From Phascolomyces articulosus (Eukaryota > Mucoromycota > Mucoromycetes > Mucorales > Lichtheimiaceae): a DNA stretch of 64,000 nucleotides. Both the position numbers and the translations under genes were made by a program. Location: contig JAIXMP010000036.1 of NCBI GenBank assembly GCA_025677815.1, positions 62,001 to 126,000 on the forward strand, written 5' to 3'. This document shows positions 1 to 11,576 of this stretch, one piece after another. The stretch's first letter is position 1; every line of letters begins with the position of its first letter. The notes beneath the pieces were generated by a model that did no database searches, had not been told where the DNA came from, and worked only from the letters and a program-made list of their open reading frames with translations.

Positions 1-3000
1 TAAAAACATATTAACTTATTATATTACTTTTATACAAAACAAGTTTGAATGGTTTTGAATATTAGTGAGCATTTAATAACATTATTTATCTAGATGTGTG
101 ATGTAAGTTTATATTTATAGAGTCTCATTATTCATATGATTATGCTGATCATGAGCGTTCTAATATATCACCTTTCTCTTCCTTCTAGTGTGATGCTATG
201 TAATATAGCAATGATTGTGAAAACTAACTGGGAGATTCTCCTCCTTGTAAAGATAAAAGTCAAGATTTACTCTACAAATTTCAAACTTTTGATCTCGATG
301 ATACTAATGATGTTAATGTTACATTATTAATATCGTCCATCCATCTTCACGCTGAAATAGCATATCTTATTTATATCATCGTATCATATGGAAATTTATC
401 GGTGGTGACATATATGAAGATCTAATTCAGATTTTGCATCCTTAGAAATGTCAATTGAAATAACAACTCCGACTTCACTATAAAAGAAAGATTCAACCAG
501 CAAAGTTCTTGTTTTTTTTTTCTTTAGCCTCAATTAATGAGTAAGGATTGATATAGGCTTGCGGGTAATACCGTTGGCACTTTAAAAACTTATTCAATTT
601 TTTCCAAACACAGGCATGGCCTTTGTGAATAGGATCTTGGCCCGGTAACGGTTTGCTGATTCTATTGACATTGATTGCTAGCCTTCTAATTTTTTTTTTT
701 AAAAAAAAAAGAAAATGATAAAAAAAACGGTCAAGTGCAAAAGATCAAATTAGAATGGTCATGACCATTCTTTAGTTTTGATCATTCATTGGAGAGATCA
801 ATTGATATACTACGTATATTTGGGTATATTGAAATATACTCATGATGAATGAAAAAAAGATGAGGTAAGAAGGAGATCTACTTTACTTTTTTTTTTCTCA
901 AAAAGAGGAGAAATTTCCATTTTTTCCAGTGTCAAGAGTGGTTTACAAGTAATAATAAAACCAAGGCAAAGGATGAGCAACTTTTGGCGTGTGATATTGA
1001 TACTGAGAGTTTCTTATAAACGCGGTAAGTCTAAACAATTTTGGATGTATAAGAATTCTCTCATCCTCATTGAAATAATAATCCATTATCTTATGACACT
1101 CTTCTATATAACTTTTAACTATAATGATCTAAAACCCTTCTTCTCTTTTTAATTACTCTTTACAAAATAAAAAAAAAACGTGCCTTTTATCTTTTTACAA
1201 AATAATGTCGGTTTAGTTTTACCTATTATGATATTTCCTAAATTAGGTCCCAAATATTCTCGATTACAAACAGATCATACCTTCTTCCCAACATTTCATT
1301 TTGTCAAGTCGCTTACTCAGTCAAAGATTTAATGATAATGATTGGTCATGATAAGATACTTGATATTAAGTAGTAGCAATATATAAAAAAAAGTGCTACT
1401 GTCATCCATGGATATAAAAATAAATTCTTTTGCGGTGACAATCAACAAACGACGGCCAAAGTTTCCAAAATGTATAAAATTCTTATTGTTATTGTGCAAC
1501 TCTTTTTTGGCCTGTTTATTCCTTCCTGTGAAAAAAAAACCAATAAAAAGAAAAAAGGTGGTGTGAAGAATGACGTGGCTAGTTCTTTTCATATAATAAT
1601 AATACAAATAGTATATTTTTAAAAAAGAAAATAGTTCCCGTAATTTCACGCGTCAATTTTTTTTTTATATTTTCAATTTCTTTTACATATAGTGCCTAGT
1701 ACGTTATTCAAATGTCTTCTTCCATTCAGTAATGTTTGAGCCAAAAGTAAGGGTTTATAGTTACATGATTTTTTTTTACTAAAATAACTAAAAAATGGGT
1801 TATATAATAAGAAGATCATGTAATAATAATAAGATTATATAAAAGAATCAGTCAGAGCGAGCCACATGCATGGGAATGGGACCATCTTTTGGGATATTCT
1901 GTATTACCTATTCATTATATTTGAAGCATATTTCCTGTACACATTTTTTTGAATTATATATTATGTATAGCACCCTTTTTTTTAAGTATATTCACGGGCA
2001 CTCTCTCCATATATAAAATTATTATGTTAAACATAACACAATAGTGTGTATACCATCAAATATGTCAAATTATGGATATATAAAAAATGATTGAAAAAAA
2101 AAGAGTGTATAAATAACAGTGATAGTAATAGTAATAGTATGATTTTTACTAGGATGTAGAAGTATATAGTTTAATGATACAAAAAACATAAAAAAAATAG
2201 AATATATAATAATAATAATATAAATAACACAATACAATGAGTAGTTATACAAGAAAAAAAAAGGTAGGGGATAACGGGATAATAATAATAATAATAATAA
2301 AATTAAGGTTTTTTTTTAAAAAAAAGAAGCATAATAAATAAATAAATAATATAGAAAACCATTAATAAGCTTGATGTTGAAAAATAACAAGAAAATAAAA
2401 GAATCAAAAATGTGAAGGTGTGTTTTTGGGGGGAGGGGAAAAGGAAGAATGAGATGAGAGAAAGAGGGAAAATATAGGATTGAATAGGGAAAAATAGCAC
2501 ATGATGATAGTGTCTTTTTTGAAAGAACGGGTGAAAGGGTTTTTTTATAAAGAAAGAGAGAAGAAAAATGTGGTTGATTGTATAAAATGTCTAAATCCGC
2601 GGCTTTCAATCAACTTTTTCCCACCAACATAATTAATATATTCCTTCCATACTTTCTCCTCCCCCATCAGTCACCTTCCATAATGTATATATGTAGATAT
2701 AATCAGCAGCCCATAGAGTTAAAAAGTGGAGATCGAGATAATTGAGTGATCAATCGAGTAGGTAGAGAGATAGTGAGAGGAGGAACAAAAAAAAAAATAG
2801 AATCAATGATATTCATCAAGAGGACCGGCCCAGCCTGCCATTCCTCTCAAATCAAGTGAAAATATTTTTTTTTCTTGAAAAGTGGTTGATAGTTTTTTTT
2901 TTTTTTATGTATAATAAAGTGTTGTGTATTGTGTTGTTGCGGTTGTTGTTACGAAGTCAAAAATGTGGGTTTTTTATGATCGCTGTTGTTTTTATAAATT

Positions 3001-3001
3001 T
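1..3001. other. Gene-free AT-rich region with one repeat copy
   Basis: No reading frame here looks like a gene; the short frames are AT-rich, hydrophobic and lack splice-supported extensions. The stretch holds homopolymer runs, a T9A8 block near 2308-2325, ATT/AAT microsatellites near 2210-2300, one ACGCGT box at about 1648-1653, and the 504-727 repeat described separately. The last few hundred bases are probably 3' flank of the Ndt80-like gene, which ends at 3002. Confidence 0.6.
504..727 (+). repeat. Inverted dispersed repeat, copy A, structured with 3' T-run
   Basis: This segment recurs in reverse complement at 31244-31462. The 160-bp core (531-690) is identical base for base; homology continues less cleanly into the T/A-rich edges. 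In this orientation the core contains nested pairings: 555-562 (AGGCTTGC) with 677-684, 570-575 (ACCGTT) with 647-652, and a central hairpin 609-615 with 619-627. It ends in a run of at least ten T, as a Pol III transcript would. It has no protein coding potential. It could be a small structured RNA gene or a MITE/SINE-like element. I do not recognise the family, and it does not match the conserved parts of U1, U2, U4, U5, U6, SRP, RNase P or 5S RNA that I know. Confidence 0.9.
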
Positions 3002-5346
3002 TTAATGATGTGGCTGTTGAGCATGAAGAACGGAAGATGAAGGTGCTGAACTATAAGGATAATCATCATAATGAGGAGGACCTGGAGGAGGGGCTGAAGG
3101 AGATTGTTGTTGCTGGTGCGGAGGAGGTAATGGTTGATGCGATGGATGATGACCAGCAAAAGGAGGATAAGAAGAAGGTGGAGGTGGTTGATCTTGTCGC
3201 ATGTTAGAGAAATATTTTGTATCTGTTTCAGGTGGACGTGAAGTATATGAATCAGAATAATAAGGACTTTGACTCATCATTTCAGATGGTCCACCACTAC
3301 CTGGCGTCTTATTATCAGAATCTAATCGATTATTACCTTGGAAATAAGATTCGGAGGAGGAGGGAGGTCCATAAGGTGGTTGTGATTGATGATGGGGTGG
3401 AGGAGGATGTTGTGGTTGTTGTTGTTGTTGACTACCAGGTGGAGGAGGAGGTGCTTGTTGGTATCCTACTGGTGCACCAGCATTAGGAGGATAACCATAA
3501 TAAGGAGAGTAAGGACCTAAATCACTGACAGGCGATGTAGGTAAACTAAGATATCTTGGTGGCGGTGGTAATCTTTGTTCAGGATTTCCTCCAGCACCTG
3601 GTGGTGGAGGGGGTGGTGGAGGGGGTGGCATTCCAACAGCAGCTGCAGCAGCAGCTGCAGCAGCAGGATCATCTTGCTGATGTGGAGGTGGAGGACCCCC
3701 TGCTGTACCAGCAGCTGCTGCTGCCGTCATATTATGACGGTAACGTGTATGAGAATCTGCATAATGACCAGGACTTCGACCACGTACGACCAAAGGAGCT
3801 GAATGACATGTAGCCACTCGAATTTCTTCTCCTTGACTTGTATTGGCATATAAATCAATCACAATTTCATAATATTGTTGAGCAGCGCGTCGTTTTCCAT
3901 TATTTGCCGTAGCGGTCTTGAATTGCATACGTTCAAAGGTCACAATATGATGACTAGAACCCACTGAAGCCAAATGTAAATTACCGCCAGCACGTACGGG
4001 TTGAGGTTTAGGTACCATTTGTGGGCCCTTGTCTCTTTTCGGGGTGTGTTGCACCAATTCGATTTTCTTGTCTGCATTGTTTGAGACACATGCACTAACC
4101 CCAATTGAGAAGTAATCGACTTGGTACAGTTCATGTTCGGATTTTCGTAACAAGCAAGGTACTTCGGGTCCTTGTAAAAGATAATTAATACCATGAACAT
4201 CAAATGTACCGCTCACTTGGAAATAATTGCGTCGATAACATGCCCAATCTTGATCTGCTCGAAAGAATCCACGATCCATTTTTGCATGAAGCTGGACTTG
4301 GTATCTAGATATACATGATATGATATGATATGATATATATAGAGAGAATGAGCTTATATGTTTATGTAAGAAAAAGAAGGAGGAAGAAAAATATTTACCC
4401 ATTGGATTGATCCAAGCTAAGCAATTCTTGAAGTTGTTTTGTCGAAGAAAAGGATGGGCCCATCTCGAATGAAAAGATGGATTCTGTTCTCCGTTTTCTG
4501 ATTGGGCCGGCGAATTGATTATATGGATGAGACGGGAAAGTTGTCATGCTCGTGAAACTAGCTGGTCGCGCTGGTAACGTGGGTCGTGAAGCCCCACCAT
4601 TGCTTCCTCCACTACTACTATTACTACTAGGTGATTTATTGCCTTGAAGGGGTGTAGGTGGTAATGATGCTGTATCAGGTCGTGGTGTATCTGGTTGAGT
4701 CATTGATATTAATCTATCAATAATAAATATCATATCAATAATAAATATCATATCATTAATAAAAAAAAACCAGATAATCGTTTCCATCTACTTAGTTTTT
4801 TCTCTTTCCCAACAATGATTATAAGAAAGTTTCCCTTTTCCCATTCCGAGCTATAGTCGCCCAAAAAAAGCCCTAAGCCCCTCCCTTTTTTTTCTTATTG
4901 TTAATTTTTTAATACGCTTCCACACTAACCACACAAATTACAATTGCCACATTTTTTTTTACACTCTGTCTTTCTACCCTCGTACACGAATTCTAATCCC
5001 CTCTCTGCGCAATTTATTTTATCTCTCTCTCTCAGTCTGGCTCTTTATCAATCGTTATTTTTATATGTATCTCAATCACATACACATAAATACAGGTACC
5101 ATAATAATAATAATAATAATAAAAAGGGGAAAGTAAAAAAAAATTTGAAACCTACCCATGCATTGAAGATTCTCCAGACATATCAGAAGGTTGTGGTGGA
5201 GGAGGTGCAGTTGCTGTAGGAGGAGGAGGTGGCGGTGGTGGTGGTGGCGCGTGCGATGGTGAATCGCGGTAAGGATAGCTATTATTTGAAAGTGCCATGT
5301 AACTTGGTAAAGATTCCTGTGATGGTGACCATTTACTGTCTTGCAT
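3002..5346 (-). CDS. Ndt80/PhoG-type transcription factor (VIB-1/XprG-like)
   Basis: Three exons, 5346-5156, 4713-4399 and 4304-3002, join in frame to 602 residues. Residues about 170-350 are a clear NDT80/PhoG DNA-binding domain: the stretches HAKMDRGFFRADQDWACYRR, IELVQHTPKRDKGPQ and ATANNGKRRAAQQYYE are typical of the p53-like Ig fold of yeast Ndt80 and the filamentous-fungal VIB-1 and XprG. In those relatives the domain binds DNA in the nucleus and controls meiosis, nutrient starvation responses, extracellular proteases or cell death; the role here is inferred. The N-terminus (poly-Pro near residues 34-45, Ser/Pro-rich) and the C-terminal 250 residues (poly-Ala, poly-Pro, Gln-rich) are low complexity, as in transactivation regions. 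Both splice junctions keep frame only as given (phase 2 at each). Confidence 0.85.
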
Positions 5347-6314
5347 CTCGAGTCATTCGTTTTCTTTTATATTTATATAAGTTGAAAACTAAAGTTTATA
5401 CTAATAACGACGAACGGACGACCTTTTTTTAACAATAAACACACGAGACTTCTTGTTTATACTCTTTTTTTTGTTAGGAATATAATTTTATAAAGAAGTA
5501 AAAAAAAGGTAAAGTTAAAAATAAAGAGAGAAAGAGAAAAGAAGGGTTCGAATGTAACTCAAAGGAAGGTTTTTTTCTATAACTTGTATTGCACATGATC
5601 TGATCCAAATCCAATATATAACAAACTCTCTCACTCAAGCTCCGCATAGTTGTATATAAAATATTGGCTTGTGTTGCACACTCATTTTAACTTTGTAATA
5701 AAAATATATTAGCTATTCTTTTATTATTATTATTATCATTAGATATGACCCTATTACTATTACTTACTGCTTATAACTAAGTTAAAAACTAGGAACTATA
5801 TCTCAATATTATGGAACATAGGTAAGGTGATATATGAAACAAGCAATCCATCAGGTCCTTTATAAATATAATCTGTCTTTTTTCTCCACACTCAACTATA
5901 TTACCAACTGAAATTATAAGGTTGATCCTTCATTCAAGTTGCACCAATGAAAAAAAAGCTGATCAGTGCGGTGGCGAATAAGAAGGTCGGTCAATGAAAT
6001 TACTCGCAATGAGTAAAAAAAAGATATTTGGTATTTAATGCTAAAATTGGGAATTGGGAGTTTATTATATATATATATAACACCAATTTCTTCTGGGCTT
6101 TTGTATAATAATAATAATAAGTAATACTACGTTCATGGATACATATTTATATATAATAATAATACTAATACTAATAACAAAAATAATAATAGAATAAAAG
6201 AAATATACAAAAAAAAATGTTGGTTTGTTTGTAAAAAGAGAAATCTTGTTCTCGATGCAATGGAGGAAAAAAAAGATTGGGTATGGTATTGTTATTTCTT
6301 CAAGTTGTGTTATC
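5347..6314. other. Intergenic: promoter of Ndt80-like gene and 3' flank of SNF2 gene
   Basis: AT-rich sequence between two minus-strand genes. It has (AT)n and (ATA)n runs near 6065-6200 and no credible reading frame. The part next to 5347 should carry the promoter and 5' UTR of the Ndt80-like gene; I see no motif I would name. Confidence 0.5.
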
Positions 6315-7024
6315 TTAACTACTTAAGATCATAAGATCAGCATCCTCATCTTCGTCGTCAATAACAAAGTTCCCTTCTTCCAACAATTCATCCTCTTCCT
6401 CTGCTACTTGTTCATTATTTTCAACAATCGTCTTGAAAAGTTCACTCTATTTGTTTTTTTAATATTGTTAATGAAATCATAGTATGAACCAAAGGAAAAA
6501 AAAAAAAACAAAACCAAAAGTGATATTACCTTTTTCTTAAGTACATTGTCCATCAATCCTTCTTCCACTGTATCCTTGATAACAACCGTATGGATAAAAG
6601 TTTGTTTGTTTTGAGTCATTCGATGAATTCGAGCAATGGCTTGGTCTATATAAGATTTATTAAGCATTTTTGTTTTTGATCTCAAATTGTTATGGTAACC
6701 CCAGTGGTTTCCATAGCAACAATAAACATGTCCATAAAAACTCTATTCTATTCATGATCGACTTACCCATGGTCGCTAGGTAACGAGTAAAAAAAAATAT
6801 GGGTATCAATGATCAATAGTCAATTATTATATTTCTTTTACAATAACTATCTAATAAACCTTACCTGGATTCCACCATCGGTCTAAAATCACCATATGAT
6901 TAGCACGTTGCAAGTTAAGACCAACACCACCTGCTTTAAGAGATAATAACATCACTCTGACTTCAGCTTGATGATTGAATTGACGAAGACTAACCATTCT
7001 TGAAGTACCACTCATATCACCATG

Positions 7025-7059
<35 letters not shown>

Positions 7060-9904
7060 GAAAAACACATGTATGTTGTCAAACTTTAAAGGGGGTAAAG
7101 AGGAATACTTGCAGCAGTTATGGCGAATATTCAGAGATGCTAATACATTTGAAATCACTTGAAGTAGATCTACAAACTATATAATAGGTAAGAAGAGAAG
7201 AACTGAATTAGTTTCTCATTTGCTTTGTTTCAGTATGATGTATAAGTTTACCTGGGTAACAACAACAATTTTATCCAATACATTTTTATCCAACGTCTTT
7301 TTTAAGAATTGGATCAACCAACCCACTTTGGTAGAATGCTGCAGGAACGGTAATTTTTGTAATGCATTCAAGTCAGGTGGTTGTTCTTCTTCTCCAAATT
7401 GGTCACTATATAGAATTTGTCAATTAAAAACATGCCACGGTGAGTTTCATTGGGAGAGTCTAAACGAATTTTGGCGTGCATAAATCACATGTTTCTCTCT
7501 CTTTTTGCGTTCCTTTTTATAATGTAACACTGAGATCTTGTAACAATCAAAAACGATAAAGATAGCTTCCATGGGGGTAGGACAAAGAAGCAAAAAGAAA
7601 ATAACAATGAAAATAAACCATAACTTACTAGAAACTTTCAATAACATCAAATGCTTCATGAACTTCACTTTCTTCACCATGCTGATTTGTTCGAGTTTCT
7701 TCTTCTGTATGTAAATGTTCAATAATATCCTCTGTCGAAGATTGACCCACCATTGGAATCAAGTCTGGGAATTTATTTAAAAGAATTCTGAAATGTCCAC
7801 ATGCTATTTTCCCACACATTACAGCACAAAAAATGAGTTAATATTATTATTATTATTATTTTTAAAAAAAATTGACAAAAAAAAGATGAGAACTTACTTT
7901 GTTTTAATCGAAGATATAATAAAGCCGCTGCTGTCATGGAAGTATGTGTATCATCATCATCAGAACCTTTGGATTGTCGAATACGTTTATATAAAACGCG
8001 TTCTAAATAATCATATAAAGCACGTTCTGGTTCAGAAAATTCTAATACGACTCGTTCTTCTTTTTGTGGTAAAATCGTCAAAGAGGATTGTAAATCTTTT
8101 TTGGTACGTCGCACCATATATTGTTTTAATAATGTGGAAATATAATCGACATTATGTTTCAAGTTATTGGCAAGTTGGACTTCCAAAAAGGCAAAGATAG
8201 GATATAATTCAGAGATTTCATTCTAGAAGAAAAAAAAGAGTCAGGGATCGATCGATGTAAAAGAGGGTGAGAAAAAAACTGATAAAATAGAGAATGCATC
8301 TTGGTTCCCAATCGCTCATCCATCCATCAAATATAATCAAATCTTGATATAGTATCATCATCATCATCACACACAGGGTCTTTTTTTGTTTCGTGTTTCA
8401 CATGTGTGTATCTATTTTACCTGTAATGGAGTGCCTGTCAAACACCATCGATAACGAGTTTTTAATTCCAAAACTGCTTCGGTAATGGCTGTTTTCATGG
8501 TGCGTACTTTATTGGATTCGTCTAAAAAGAGATAAGATATGGGTAATATTACCATGGATAGTTATATATATATATATATATACTTACCAAGAATCACACG
8601 ATGCCAATCCATATCAATCAGTGGCGCAGATACGCCTGTCAGTTGTCTATTTCTAAACTCTGCACGTACTCGATCATAGGTTGTAATAACAACTCGAAAA
8701 CATGGTTCTAAAAAAAGAATTATATGATTTTGAGTTTTATGTCATCCACACACATAGATCTCCTCTATTAGTCAATCCAATCCATCCTTTTGTCATATCC
8801 TCCTTTGTCATCCAAAAAACTACGTTACGTTCTAATAACATGAGAGTATATTCATTATAGATAAAATAAGGAATACTGCCATAAGTAGTCTTTGTACGAA
8901 TTTCTTCTGCCCATTGATCCGCCACCTATATATATATAATCCCAAAGAAAAAAAAGGGTAAGCAATATATATATATATAGTTCTCTACAGATAATAAAGG
9001 TAAAAAAATGATAAATAAAACTTACACCACGCGATGGTACCACGACTAAAGTAGGTGCCCGAACATTCAGTTTTGGTTGTTGACGCATAATCAAAGTAAG
9101 CATTTGTAATGTCTAGTGATATATATCTATTTTAGAACCTCCATATCATTCTTTTCACTTTCACCTTTCAACTTTTTTTTTACCTTGCCTAAACCCATCT
9201 ATATTCATTTTTTTTAAAAAAAAGAGTAGGATGAGTCTACCGATATATATATATAGAAATTTGACAGGATCTCCATCCCTTTAAAATTATACTGATATCC
9301 TTACATCATCTGCTAGAATACCGCCTCGATAAGATCGTTCCATAGAAATCATCCGTTCGACACCTTCTTCTTGATGTGGTTGTAATTTGATATTACTACG
9401 TAAATCCGCATGCACTGAAAAAAATAAAGTGAATATATACTTTCAAATTGTCAAAAGCATATGTCTAATAAGACAGAATCTCTCTCTCTCTCTCTCTTTC
9501 ATACCTGCATTCATGCTGACATCGGGTAACTCTGATTCATCCTCAATGGTAGTAACAAGTAAATGATCTTTATCTAAATAGATAGCGACAACCTTTTAGT
9601 TTCTTGTCCTAGATACAACCATGTCCAAATATATATGTATACCTCGTAGCCAAAAAGAATGTTCAACAGGGTAATAAGAGCCACCAATATCAATATAAAA
9701 ATAATACACAATATCTTTAAACCATTCTTTTGGAAATTGTTCACATAAACGAAGTAGTAATGACTGTAAACTTTCGTCTCGATGTCCATGAAACAAGTAC
9801 CGCATGGTAGACTCAGGATCGGATCGGACGACCAATCGATACGTGTCTCTATAACCTCGCTCACATTTTCGACACCGAGGTCGATCAGCAGGGATCTTTG
9901 GCAT
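6315..9904 (-). CDS. SNF2-family DNA-dependent ATPase (Rad5/Rad16/TTF2-like group)
   Basis: Sixteen exons (9904-9643, 9573-9505, 9414-9305, 9198-9184, 9112-9026, 8925-8829, 8707-8588, 8521-8421, 8222-7898, 7803-7629, 7405-7252, 7176-7113, 7026-6865, 6775-6767, 6645-6530, 6446-6315) give 665 residues. Helicase motifs run in order: [29 protein letters not shown] (Walker A, about 143-158), [22 protein letters not shown] (motif II, 254-257), [48 protein letters not shown]. It should translocate on duplex DNA to remodel protein-DNA complexes in the nucleus. The organisation resembles the Rad5/Rad16/TTF2 branch, but no RING finger separates the lobes, closer to TTF2. The N-terminus has one CRKC pair. 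The C-terminus is acidic. Odd points: microexons of 15 and 9 nt, one GC-AG intron, and DESN in place of DEAH/DEGH. Two ACGCGT boxes lie upstream. Confidence 0.85.
6767..6775 (-). other. 9-nt microexon in SNF2 helicase C lobe
   Basis: The sequence CGACCATGG lies between an intron ending ctag and a GTAAGT donor. It turns WWNP...DQAIARIH into [15 protein letters not shown], the three-residue spacing normal for SNF2 motif VI. It is phase 1 on both sides. Confidence 0.8.
7027..7112 (-). other. GC-AG intron (intron 12 of SNF2 gene)
   Basis: The donor reads T|GCAAGTATTC and the intron ends atatag. Splicing at GC joins phase 1 to phase 1 and gives NCYHGDMSG, matching the SNF2 family. The GT four bases further in would give Lys-Pro-Trp then a stop. 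An (AT)n run fills the 3' part of the intron. Confidence 0.75.
9184..9198 (-). other. 15-nt microexon encoding MGLGK
   Basis: Exon 4 of the SNF2 gene: the preceding intron ends atatag and the donor is GTAAAA. It is phase 0 on both sides and encodes exactly residues 148-152, the core of Walker A. Without it the flanks read ILADD-TLQML, so skipping stays in frame but removes the nucleotide-binding loop. Confidence 0.85.
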
Positions 9905-10002
9905 TAGGTATTATTAAAAAAAAGTAAATGTGTGTGTGTGTGTGTGTGTGTGTGTTTTTGAATGGCCTTAAGAAAAAAAGGGGGCGTGAATTAATTTTTT
10001 TT

Positions 10003-10031
10003 ACGCGTCTGCTGGTTTTTTATGCACGCGT
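10003..10031. promoter_or_regulatory. Two ACGCGT (MCB-type) boxes upstream of SNF2 gene
   Basis: ACGCGT occurs at 10003-10008 and 10026-10031, about 100-127 bp before the SNF2 start codon. In ascomycete yeasts this motif is the MluI cell-cycle box bound by MBF/DSC1 at genes expressed at G1/S, including replication and repair genes. Use in this organism is inferred. A (GT)n run at 9928-9954 lies between the boxes and the gene. Confidence 0.4.
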
Positions 10032-10298
10032 ACTAAAAAGTGAAGAATAGTGGAACTTATTTTTTTATTTTTATTTTGGGCAAAGAAAAAAAGAAGACAA
10101 ATAGTGTGTGCTTGTTTTTTGGAGTATAATAAAAGTATAAGAAAAATATGTACGTGTATATGTGTGTGTGCTTTGAATAAAATATTATGTGTCTGTGCTG
10201 TATATATATAAAAGAAAAAAGATGGTTGAAATATGTAAAAAAAAACGAGGGTATTATAATTATTGATTATTGATTATTATATATTATTATTGTTATTA

Positions 10299-10570
10299 TT
10301 ATTCTACAATAGGATGAGCCAAGGAAGAAGAAGTTTTATTGTCTTGAATAACAGAAGGAGAAGGAGGGGTTAAGAATAAGCGAGTCAAACCTTCATTTTC
10401 ATTTTCAACCACACAATCACAATTTGTATTATTTTTTGCCAAATACCGGCGAACAAATGGACATGTTGGAATGACTAACAATTTGGTGGTCTCGGCCCAT
10501 CGGAACCCCTGAACAACTAATAGATCACCCAATCCTAAATCACGATATGCAATGGGTATCTCCTATATAA

Positions 10571-10601
<31 letters not shown>

Positions 10602-11576
10602 TTTATTTATTATTATTATTATTACTTATTACATGCCTCTTTCCTCCTTATTATATCTGTCTTACCGTATGATAAAACTCGACCATTCGTTGAAATCTTG
10701 TTGGTAAATAACATAATGCAGCTATATAAGGGTGTATCGATAGAGATGAGTTGTTATGACCCTAATTCATCTCCATGGTGATAATATTGACTTACCTATT
10801 GTTCCTTTATTATCCAAAGTAATTCGAAACATACATTGATAAACATCATGGACAACATCATACGCATTGAATTTTTTTTGTTTTTTGATGGATGATGTAG
10901 GCGGTGGTAATAAAGAAGCAATTGGTAGTTTTGTTGTTGATGATGATGTTTTCGTTGTCATTGTAGTCGTAGTATGATTGTTTGTAGTATGATTATTTGT
11001 AGATGTAGTAATTGTATTAGTAGCAGTAGCAATAGTAGTAGGTTGTATTGATTTATGATGAGTATTTAAAAGGTCATCACTTGTCGAACATGAAGGTATT
11101 GGTGAAGATGTCGAATGATCAATCGTTAAAGGAGGTGTCAATGGACCTATACTACTTACAATATGAGTATGATTGACAGAAACGGATGGAGCAGCAAATA
11201 AAGGACCCGAATAAAGTCGAGGAAATGGTAATGTTGCTTTAAATCGTTGACCCAATGGAGTGGTTGTATTTGTATTAGTGATGCTTTGTTGCTGTTGATG
11301 AAGATGGTATGTGCGGGGTATAAACGGAAAAGGTGTGGTTATATTCGTTGTGGTTGTGGTTGTGGTTGTAGTAGTTGGCGTTGTTATAAAAGAAGTAGTG
11401 GTGTTACTATTATTAGCTGTTATTGCTGTTGCTGTTGCTAAACCTACATTTGAAGTAGAGGAAGATATATCATCACTAGTAGTAGCAGGAGGAGGCGTAG
11501 CAGCAACAACAGCAATAACAGCTGGTTGACCTATAGGTTGTTGTTCTTGTTGAGTAGGTGATGGCGGTCGCGTCAT
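10299..11576 (-). CDS. Unrecognised protein with Thr/Ser/Ala-rich N-terminus
   Basis: Three exons (11576-10796, 10721-10666, 10562-10299) give 366 residues with consistent phases. I do not recognise it. Residues 1 to about 240 are low complexity: Gln/Pro, poly-Thr with TTTTTTT runs, Ser and Asn. From about 237 (FNAYDVVHDVYQCMFRITLD) to about 325 (TTKLLVIPTCPFVRRYL) there is an ordered, mixed-hydrophobicity region split by both introns, which argues that it is a real folded domain. It also contains ALCYLPTRFQRMVEFYHT and YRDLGLGDLLVVQGFRWA. No signal peptide or membrane segment is visible. Because the conserved-looking part crosses two in-phase introns, I trust the gene but assign no function. 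Confidence 0.65.

Noticed and set aside
3010..3813. Several plus-strand open frames (65-89 codons) opposite the Ndt80-like gene
   Set aside because: They are antisense shadows of the Pro/Gln/Ala-rich coding sequence, Val/Leu-rich with no start context or domain.
5540..5560. GGTTCGAA resembling a tRNA B box
   Set aside because: No acceptor stem, A box or cloverleaf could be drawn around it. The same applies to GGTTCGAG near 38573 and GGTTCGC near 30781.
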